DNA of 64,000 nucleotides from Dasypus novemcinctus (lineage: Eukaryota > Chordata > Mammalia > Cingulata > Dasypodidae), in NCBI RefSeq assembly GCF_030445035.2, contig NC_080673.1, positions 161,258,216 through 161,322,215 on the forward strand, given 5' to 3'. The notes under the pieces are model-generated. The model searched no databases. It was not told the origin of the DNA and saw nothing but the letters and a program-made list of their open reading frames with translations. Shown here piece after piece: positions 55,500 to 64,000 of this stretch. Numbering within the stretch: the stretch's first letter is position 1; every line of letters starts with the position of its first letter. The translations under genes were made by a program, and so were the position numbers.

Positions 55500-56509
55500 G
55501 GTTTGACGGTCTTGTCAAAAATCACTTGACTTTGATGTGACAGTCTGTTTCTGAACTCTCAAGTAGATTCCATTGGTCAATATGTCTATCTTTATGACAG
55601 TATCATGCTGTTTTACCACTGTATTTAAGTAATATGCTTTAAAGTCAGGAAGGGAGGGAGAGTATTCCAACATAGACCTTCTTTTTAAAGATATTTTTGG
55701 CTTTTCCTGACCCCTTACCCTTCCAAATAAATTTGATAATTGGATTTTACATTCCTGCAAAAAGAGCTGTTGGAATTTTTATTAGGATTGTGTTGAATCT
55801 GTAAATAAATTTGGGAAGACTTGACATCTTAATGGTATTTAGTCTTCTAATCAATGAGCACAGAATGCCCTTCCATTTATTTAGGTCTTCTATGGTTTCT
55901 TTTAGCAATGTTTTATAGTTTTCTGAATTCAGGTCCTTTATGTCCTTAGTTAAATTTAATCCTAAATATTTGATTCATTTAGTCGCCATTGTAAAGGGAA
56001 TTTTTTCCTGACTTCTTCCTCAGATTGCTCATTAGTAGATTATAGAAACCATACTGATTTTTGCATGTTAATTTTATATCCTGCCACTTAGCTGACTTGT
56101 TTATTAGCTCTAATAACTTTGTTGTGGATTTTTCAGGACTTTCTAGTTATAGGATTATGTCATGAGCAAATAGTGAAACAAGTTTTACTTCTTCCTTTCC
56201 TATTTGGGTGGGGTTCCCCCCCCCAATTGTTCTAGCTAGAACACTTAGCATAATATTGAGTAACAGTGATGATAAGGGGCAACCTTGTTTTGTAACCATT
56301 CTCAATGGCATAGCGTTCAGTCTTTCACCACTGAGTACATTGTTATCTATAGGTTTTTCATATGTGCACTCTGTCATGTTGAGAAAGTTTCCTTTTATTT
56401 CTATCTTTCAGAGTGTTTTTATCAAGAAAGAATGCTGTATCTTGTCAATTTCCTTTTTTTCATAATCAAGATGATCATGTGATTTTTCTTCTTCAATTTT
56501 TAAATGTGA

Positions 56510-57073
56510 TGTATATAATAGCTTGAAATTATTTTATGAATCCTAAAAAGAGAAAGATTATGTTTGTGGGCTGGTACACTTCTGTGGCTATGAGAGCTTT
56601 CTTCGATTGGACTACCTCAGTGAGGCCTGACTCAGGTTCAGTCTCTGCCCTCTTGCTAAGTGATAAAAAATGGAGACACACAGACAAAAAGAGCTCTGCC
56701 ATTTTCATCCTGCTATGTGACAGAAAGCAGAAGCTCAAGCAACTGTATCCCGGATAGAGATGAGCCATTTACCTGATAGCTTGCAGGTGAAATTGGGAAG
56801 AAAGCAGAGCTGCTGAGCCTGAGAGAAGAAGGCTGGTAATGGACAAACCTTATGCATGGTTCCTCTCAGCTAAGTTCTGGGAGATGGTGCAGTCCAGAGG
56901 GTAACACAAAAATCTCCTGCCATCTTGCCTCACCATGAGGCAGCTGACTTGTGTGAGAAAGCAATTGCCTTCTTATGTTGCCTTGAGTTGGACTCTTCAC
57001 AGCCTTGGAACTGTAAGCTTTTATCCCAAATAAATACCATTTTTAAAAGACAAGACATTTCTGGTACTTTACC
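56510..57073 (+). mobile_element. ERVL-class LTR (family A), 3' truncated
   Basis: TGTATATAATAGCTTGAAAT at the left matches the family A start. GGAACTGTAAGCTTTTATCC, CAAATAAATACC and TCTGGTACTTTAC at the right match its end, but the terminal GGCTGACTAATACA is missing. Confidence 0.75.
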
Positions 57074-57411
57074 TCTGGTTGAACCATCCTTGCATATCAG
57101 GGATAAAACCTACTTGTGATATATAATTATTTTAATGTCTTTTTGGATTTGATTAGCAAGTATATTGTTGAGGATTTTGGCTTCTATATGCATAAGAGAA
57201 ATTGGTCTGTAATTTTCTTCTTTTTTTTGGTAGAATCTTTATCTGGCTTTGGTATTATAGTAATTTCGGCTTCATAGAATACCTTTGTTAATATTTAGTT
57301 CTGTTCAAATTTTTGGAAGAGTTTAGCAGGATTGGTATTAAATCTTTTTTGGACCATTGAGAGAATTCACTTGTGAAACTATCTGTTCCTGGGCTTTTCA
57401 TTTTGGGAGGC

Positions 57412-57438
57412 TTTTTTTTTTTTTTTTTTTTTTTTTTT
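57412..57438. repeat. Poly(T) run, 27 bases
   Basis: Uninterrupted T run inside the L1. Confidence 0.9.
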
Positions 57439-57892
57439 GATGACTGTTTCAATGTCTTTACTTGTGATTAATTTGCTGAGATCCTCTATTTCTACTAGGG
57501 TCAGGGTAGGTTGTTTGTGTGTTTTTAAGAATTTGTCCATTTCCTCTATGTTGTCCAGTTTGGTGGCATACAATTGTTCACAGTGTCCTCTTCTGATCTC
57601 CTTTATTTCTGTATTGTAGGAATAGTGAATCCCTCTCATTTCTGATTTTATTTACTTGCATCTTCTCTTTTTTTCTTTGTTAGTCTAGCTAAGATTTTGT
57701 CAATTTTCTTGATCTCCTAAAAGAATGAAGTTTTGGTTTTGTTGATTCTCTTTATCACTTTTTTTTTTGTTCTCAATTGGATTTATTTCTGCTCTATCTT
57801 TGTTATTTCTGTCTGCTTGCTTTGGGATTGGTTTGTCGTTGTTCTTCTAGTTCTTGCAGATGTTAGTTAGGTCTTTGATTTAGGTGTTTCTT

Positions 57893-58120
57893 CTTTTTTT
57901 ATTTGAGAAGTTTTGCATTAACAAAATAATTATGCATACCATACAGGATCCCCATACATCACCCCCCCACCACCAGCACCTTATCTTGTGACACATTTGT
58001 TAAAAATAATGAAAGAACATCATCATAATATTACTGCTATCTATGGTGCATAGCTTATATTTGGTATATTTTTCCCACAAACCATCCTATTATTAATACC
58101 ATATTCTTTTTTTCTTTTTT
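57893..58120 (-). mobile_element. L1 3' UTR-like insertion in the L1
   Basis: AACAAAATAATTATGCATAC, CCCCATACATCACCCCCCCA and GACACATTTGTTA match the text at 63421-64000 and break the ORF2 alignment of the host L1. Confidence 0.6.
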
Positions 58121-59254
58121 TAATGTAAGCATTGGGGGCTATAAAATCTTCCCCACACTGCCTTTGTTGCATCTCATAGGTTTTGGTATGTTATGTTCAC
58201 ATTTTCATTTTCCTGAGATATTTACTGATTTTGCTTGCAATTTCTTCTTTGACACACTGTTGAGTATGTTGTTTATTCTCCATATATTTCTGAGTTTTCC
58301 TTTTTTCCACATCTTCTTGATTTCCACCTTCATTCCATTATTATCAGAGAAAATGCTTTGTATAATTTCAGTCCTTTTAATTTATTGAGATTTGTGTTGT
58401 GACCCAACCTATAGTCTATCCTGGAGAAAGATCCATGAGCAATTGAGAATAATGTATATCCTGTTATTTAGGGGTATAATGTTCTATATATTTCTGTTAA
58501 TTCTAGTTACTTATCATATTATTCAGACTCTCTCTTTCCTTATTCATTCTCTGTCAAGATGTTTTATCAAATGATGGAGTGGTGTATTGAAATCTGCAAC
58601 TACTATTGTAGAGACATCTATTTCTTCTTTCAGTTTTGCCAGTGTTTGCCTCATTTATTTTGGGGCACTTAAATTAGATGCATAAGTATTTGTTATTGTT
58701 ATTTCTTCTTGGTTATTTGCTCCATTTATTAATATATAATGACCATATTAATCTCTTTTAATAATTTTGCATTTAACATCTATTTTGTTTGATATTAGTA
58801 TAGCTACTCTAACTCTTTTTTGGTTATTATTTGCAAGGAATATCTTTTCCCAACCTTTCACATTAAGCCTATTTGGGTTCTTGCATTTAAGGTGAGTCTT
58901 TAGTAGACAGCATATAGATGACTCATATTTTTTTACCAATTCTGCCAGTGTGTGTCTCTTGATTGGGGATTTCAATCTATTAACATTCAATGTTATTACT
59001 ATAAAGGCATTACTTACTTCAACTGTTTTATCCTTTGGCTTTCCATTGTCATATCTTACTATTGTGTGTCTTCTTACCTTTTAGTTACCCTAACTAATAA
59101 TCTTCATTTCTTCATTTTTCTCCAAGCCTCTCTCCTGTCTTTTCCTTTTAGGCTGCAGCACTTCCTTTACTATTCCTTGTGAGTCCAGTCTGTTGATGAC
59201 AAGCACTCTCAGTTACTGTTTATCTGTGAAGACTTTAAATTCACCCTCAATTTT

Positions 59255-59669
59255 TTTAAAGCTTTATTTTATTTATTTCTCTCCCCTTCCCTGCCCCAGT
59301 TGTCTGTTCTCTGTGTCCCTTTGTTGTGTTCTTCTTTTTGTCCACTTCTGTTGTTGTCAGCAGAATGGGAATCTATGTTTCTTTTTTTGTTGTTGTTGCA
59401 ACTTCTTGTTATGTCAGTTCTTCATGTGTGAGGTGCCATTCCTGGGCAGGCTGCACTTTCTTTTGCTCTGGGCAGCTCTCCTCATGCAGTGCACTCCTTG
59501 TGCACGGGCTCCCCTATGCAGGGGACACCTCTGCGGCACAGCACTCCTTGCATGCATCAGCACTGTGCATGGGCCAGCTCCACACAGGTCAAGGAGGCCC
59601 AGGGTTTGAACCGCAGACCTCCCATGTGGTAGACGGGCACCCTGTCCACTGGGCCAAATCCTCTCACCA
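59255..59669 (-). mobile_element. Long tRNA-derived SINE (armadillo DAS type)
   Basis: Flanked by TCACCCTCAATTTTT at the left and TCACCCTCATTTTT at the right. Same head and body as the other long copies. Confidence 0.9.
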
Positions 59670-61479
59670 TCACCCTCATTTTTGAAATCAGTTTTCCCAG
59701 AAAAGGAATTCCTGGCTGGCAGGTTTTTTTCTTTCAGTAGCTTAAATATATCACATCACTGATTTCTTGCCTCTGTGGTTTCTGGTGAGAAAACAGCACT
59801 TAGTCTCAGTAGCACTTAGTCTTACTGAGGTACCGTTTGCTTTTCTCTTACTGCTTTCAGAATTCTCTCTTTATCTCTGGCAGTCAACATTCTGAATAGT
59901 TGGTGTCTTGGAGTAGTTCTATTTGGATTTATTATGTTTGGAATAGGTTGTTCTTTTGACTATTGATATTTATGTCTTTTATAAGATGAAATTGTTAGCC
60001 ATTATTTCCTCAAATATTTTTTCTGCTCCTTTTCAGTTCTCTTATCCTCCTGGAACACCCAAAAGGTACACACATGTGCATTTTGCACTGTCACTCAATT
60101 CTCTGAGATCCTGATCAATTTTTTCCATTTTCTCTGTTCTTCTGACCTTTCAAGTTCATACGCTAGGTCTTTTAATTTGCTTATTAGTTTCTTGCCATAT
60201 GAAATCTGCTGTTATATGCCTCTAATGTATTTTTAATCTTATCATTGTTTCTTTTCCATAAGATCTGTTTCTTTTCTTTGCAAGCTTTCAAATTGTTCTT
60301 TATGATCATCCAGTGTCTTCTTTATATCTTTTATCTCTTTAGCCATATTTTCCTCCAACTCCTTGAATTGATTTAGGAGATTTGTGTGAACATCATTGGT
60401 TAATTGTTTTAAATTCTGTGTTTCATCAAGACTTTTAATTTGTTCTTTTGGCTGTACCGTGTCTTCCTTTTCCTCAATATGGCTTTAATTTTTGCTGATA
60501 ATCTAAGTATCTGATTTTGTTGGTGACTTTCCTCTGATGGTCAATTTCATGGCTTCTTGACTGTTGGCTCAACTTATTCTTAATCATTAAAATTGCCCTT
60601 TTCCAGTTATTAAAACTAAGCCAAGGACCCAGTAATGAGGCACAAACCAGATCCAAGGAGGTCTAGGAATAGGGATATGAGAGACTACAAAAAGCCTTTT
60701 TCTTCCTTCATTTTCACAACCTGTCAGCTGATGGCATTCTTTGGTGAACCTTTCCACAGTAGTGGGTCTTCAACCTCCACTGCCTGGAATTTCTTGGCCA
60801 TTTAGGTCCATGATTCAAAACAGGCTTTTCAGTTTAAGCTCACTGAAGAGAAACCACACTCTGCCGTCCACCACACCCGCTCCCCTTTTTCCCACGGATG
60901 AATTCATTCCATAGATGAATTCCTCTCAACTGGCTATGATCAGTCACATATTTTACCAAGGCTCTTCACCTCAAGGATGGGACATGGGTGCCATTCACAG
61001 TCGCAGGTGTAACTCATGGCTTTCTTTTTGCCCTTTTCATTTCTCTGTCCCCACTTCCTCCCCTATGATGCTTGCAGCACGCTCCTGCACTGCAGATTCC
61101 AAAAGTAGATCCTTTGGACTACTTCTGCCATGCCTCCATTCTTTTTCTAAGAGTTGAACCCTATTTACTTTGACATCATTTTTCCAGAACTCTAGGTTGT
61201 TTTTTTTTTTCTGTTAAGTTCCCAAACAGATGTACAGTGTTGTATGGTTGATAGGGATATGTACCTGGACTGAACCTGATCTGTTTGTATATTCTCTCTT
61301 GTTCTATCTCCTCTGGGATCAGCAATACATGATTTCTGAAATTGGATGATAATGTTTGCATATTTATATTTCTTCTAAATTAACACCATCATTATTTCAA
61401 GTTAATAATCATGCTTTTTAAATATTTGTTTTGAATGACATAATAAAAATGTAACACAGGTGGCACCCTGATTGACAAA

Positions 61480-61910
61480 TAACATTACAAAAATTTTCCA
61501 GCATGCATAGATTTTATTAAAGTTCAAAATATACATATATTTAAATATACATATATTCCATATGCATTTATACAAAATATATTCATGATACATATAAATA
61601 TGTTTTATAATATATATCATTAAATATTATATTAAGTATAGTTGTACATATTATATATATATACACAAAAATTATCTAACATTCATATGGCATTATACAA
61701 CTTCAAATCATGTTACTTGACAAGTTTTAGTTACTTCAGTCAGTTTTTCAGTATGTATATGTGTGTATATGTGTGTATATGTATACAGTATATATATGTA
61801 TACAAATATTTGTATATTTATACAAATACAAAGTAAACAGGTTTGTATTATATATATGTGTATATATACCTACATGCATACACATACATATACATACAGG
61901 CAAACCTGTT
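61480..61910. repeat. AT-rich TATA/CATA microsatellite tract
   Basis: Runs of TATATA, ATACATATA and TGTGTATA. Short frames here are composition artefacts. Confidence 0.7.
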
Positions 61911-61921
61911 TACTTTGTATT
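61825..61921. repeat. Perfect 21-bp inverted repeat with 55-nt loop
   Basis: 61825-61845 (core CAAAGTAAACAGGTTTG) is the exact reverse complement of 61901-61921 (core CAAACCTGTTTACTTTG). The loop is itself TA/CA-rich and can pair imperfectly, so a hairpin of about 97 nt is possible. Confidence 0.85.
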
Positions 61922-61964
61922 CTATGTAACTGCGCTCTTTCTTATCCATGAATGAAATCAGATG

Positions 61965-62340
61965 GCTCTTGAAATTGTTTAAGGAAGTGTTTACCTGACA
62001 AAATTAAGAAAACTGAAGATTACGATTCACTTAAGCTGGAACCCTCTCCTGACACAAAAGCAGATCAGTTTATTCAGCGCCTTTCTAAAGAAGACTCCTT
62101 TCAAACATTCCTTTAAGGAAACTTATAAATTATAGACATTCCAAATGAAAGTGTTTGGTACAGCTTTTGTTGTTTATGTTAAAGTCGTTTGTTGATATAC
62201 TGAGGTTTATAGGGTGTAGTTGATCCAGAGAAACTCTTCCATGAAAATAAAACATGGTTTTGTTAAAGGCCCTTTCAATTTCTGTTGCATCTTCACACAA
62301 ACACAACCATCTAGTGGAGAGAACAAGATCCCATTAAAAA
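61965..62340 (+). pseudogene. Coding-like C-terminal tail and 3' UTR-like sequence, possible 5'-truncated retrocopy
   Basis: From about 61997 to 62116 a frame reads DKIKKTEDYDSLKLEPSPD, TKADQFIQRLSKEDSFQTFL and a TAA stop, with codon use that looks protein-coding rather than AT-rich noise. Just upstream another frame (WLLKLFKEVFT) would join it after a one-base shift. AATAAA follows at 62248. I do not recognise the protein. It could also be a decayed terminal exon: AAATCAG at 61955-61961 is a possible acceptor. The 3' UTR may continue past the SINE to about 63300. Confidence 0.35.
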
Positions 62341-62344
62341 GAAA

Positions 62345-62590
62345 GTTAGAGGGAGTGGATATGGCTCAAGCAATTTAGTGCCTGTTTCCCATATGGGAGG
62401 TCCCTGGTTCAGCTTCTGGTGTCTCCAAAAACAAACAAACAAACAAACAAATCCAAAACAAGCAATAAGCAAAATAAACAATAAAACCAACTCAGGGAAG
62501 CTGATGTAATTCAGTGCTGAGCACCAGCTTCCAACATACAAGGTCCAGGGTTCAATCCCTGGCCCCCAGTGTCTCAAAAAAAAAAAAGTG
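62345..62590 (+). mobile_element. Dimeric short tRNA-derived SINE
   Basis: First unit GGGAGTGGATATGGCTCAAG to GGTCCCTGGTTCAGC, then a CAAACAAACAAACAAA linker. Second unit GAAGCTGATGTAATTCAG to GTCCAGGGTTCAATCC, then a 13-A tail. Confidence 0.85.
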
Positions 62591-63420
62591 TTTAGATTAC
62601 AGAATTCAGTAAAATCAAATATTGCCTCCATTCTGGAATTTGAGCAGAACCTATGCTTAGCATAACAGTCTGGGGCACATTGAAGGACTTTATCAATCTT
62701 AAATCAAATAGAATAGAAAGCAGTGGACTGGAACTCTCTTTATGGTGGTTATAAGGTCTAAATATATACTCAGCTTAGACTAAAATCGTGATGGACTACT
62801 GAAAATATAAACATTACCAATACTATCTGGTGTCAGTAGTCTGTTAAAAGTATGAAAATCCTTTGCCAAAGGGGTACTGTTGACACAAACACCAAATTTG
62901 GGGAGTATTTCTGTCATTCCCAATGAAACAGTACTGCATGACCAAGTGAAATCTGACATTGATAATAGCCACAAAAGAAGCCTTTGCCACTTAAATGCAG
63001 TTCACAGGAGAAGGAAGTAGCTTCTTACATGAGTACTATTCATAATTTACAGCAGACAGAGCTTGCCAACAGGGTCAGCAGGATGTAGGAAATGCACTCT
63101 AAAAAGCATATGGATTGATCCAGAAACATCAGCTCTTGAATCAAGCTTCAGATGTTTCCACCAATATTCAGTTTGTAAACTCAGGAATGTGGATAGAAAT
63201 TCTGTAGGAGGAAGAGATACTTTAATGGAGTATGCAGTTCAGAAAGTATAACTACAGCTTAAATAACCAGAGAATGTGATTGTCCACATGACAGGTTGCT
63301 CAGGAATTAATCACTTTCAAAGGAAGAGGTCTCAGAATATTATTATATTTAAAATAACATTTACATGTAGTTAATATCATTTGCTTTTAATTCTTCAGGA
63401 CATATTTTCTATCCATAATG
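62591..63420. other. Non-repetitive sequence, possibly 3' UTR of the retrocopy
   Basis: No repeat recognised and no long frame. Reads like UTR or unique DNA. Confidence 0.3.
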
Positions 63421-64000
63421 ACATTTTTTATTGAAGTATATCATTCATATATGAACATGCATAAACAATAAGTTTGTAGTAAAGATTGTGAACTTACAAA
63501 ATAAACATACATAACATCACACAGGGATTTCATACATCACCCCTCCACCAACACTTTGCATTGCTGTGAAACATTTGTTACAAACTATGCAAGAGCATTG
63601 TCAAAATATTACTACCAACTCTATTCTTTATCTTACAATTGGTGTATTTTTCCCCCAACACACACTATTTTTAAAAAATATATTTTTGTTACAGATGTTG
63701 TGGACTTGCAAAATAATCATATAGATGTATAGATTTCCCATACAACACCACACCATGATGGAACATTTGTTACAGATTATAAGATAATATCATCAGACAT
63801 TATCACTAATCATGGTCCATAGCATACATTTGGCACACTTTTTCCATACACCTCCACTATCAACACAGCACAGCTTTGGCATTGATGCAAGAATATTATA
63901 GTATTGCTGTAAACTACAGACCATAGATCACACCAATTGTATTTTTCCCATGCTTCTCTGTATTCCCATCACCCTGCAATAGTGATGTACATTTGCTCTA
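63421..64000 (-). mobile_element. L1 3' UTR, antisense, runs off the window
   Basis: ACATTTTTTATTGAAGTATA, TACATCACCCCTCCACCAAC, GAAACATTTGTTACA and a second similar unit from about 63680. Two imperfect tandem copies of the same motif. Confidence 0.6.

Larger units (their letters stand above)
55500..61210 (-). mobile_element. Long L1 element (antisense) with nested insertions
   Basis: The plus strand carries complement of L1 ORF2 from about 55510 (GTCAAAAATCACTTGACTTT) through 57082 (GAACCATCCTTGCATATCAG), 58165-58400 (ATAGGTTTTGGTATGTTATG) and 58840-59000. ORF1-like text lies at about 59680-60420. Possible 5' UTR runs to about 61210. Minus frames are short and broken. Nested within it are an LTR at 56510, an L1 3' UTR piece at 57893 and a SINE at 59255. 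Confidence 0.75.

Overview
This window is nuclear DNA from a placental mammal, almost certainly a xenarthran and most likely an armadillo. The evidence is seven long tRNA-derived SINEs and several shorter, often dimeric, tRNA-derived SINEs of the kind abundant in armadillo, many L1 pieces with the matching 3' UTR type, and ancient MIR, L2 and ERVL-MaLR repeats. Base composition is AT-rich. I saw no CpG island, no operon and no bacterial or phage feature.

The only protein-coding gene I can recognise is YIPF7, on the + strand, a five-pass Yip1-family membrane protein of the early secretory pathway. Its four downstream coding exons are at 11689-11852, 21241-21386, 26955-27136 and 29833-29995. 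Together they encode the C-terminal 217 residues and a stop, followed by a 3' UTR with two AATAAA signals. I did not find the exon or exons for the N-terminus, so 1-11688 is probably intron or 5' flank. The reading frame is open in all four exons, but the donor after the first has AT where GT is expected, and an LTR lies 34 bases upstream of the same exon. In human, YIPF7 stands next to GUF1 and KCTD8. GUF1 would therefore be off the left edge and KCTD8 far off the right.

Layout: 1-11.7 kb holds MIRs, an ERVL pol-dUTPase remnant with its 3' LTR, and four solo LTRs. 11.7-30.4 kb is YIPF7, with intron L1s (a long antisense one at 17.1-20.6 kb), SINEs and MIRs. 30.8-32.8 kb is a degraded L2. 32.8-45.4 kb is a dense nest of LTRs, L1s, a MaLR-like provirus and a long GGAA microsatellite. 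45.4-48.5 kb holds two SINEs and an orphan pair of exon-like segments. 50.8-52.0 kb holds a retroviral env/LTR segment ending in poly(A). 55.5-61.2 kb is a long antisense L1 with nested insertions. 61.2-64 kb holds an AT-rich hairpin region, a coding-like tail that may be a retrocopy, a dimeric SINE and further L1 3' UTR.

I found no evidence for a new multi-gene system. The observations most worth checking are the YIPF7 donor change, the LTR beside the same exon, two perfect hairpins, the env/LTR retrocopy, and the exon-like and coding-like orphan segments.
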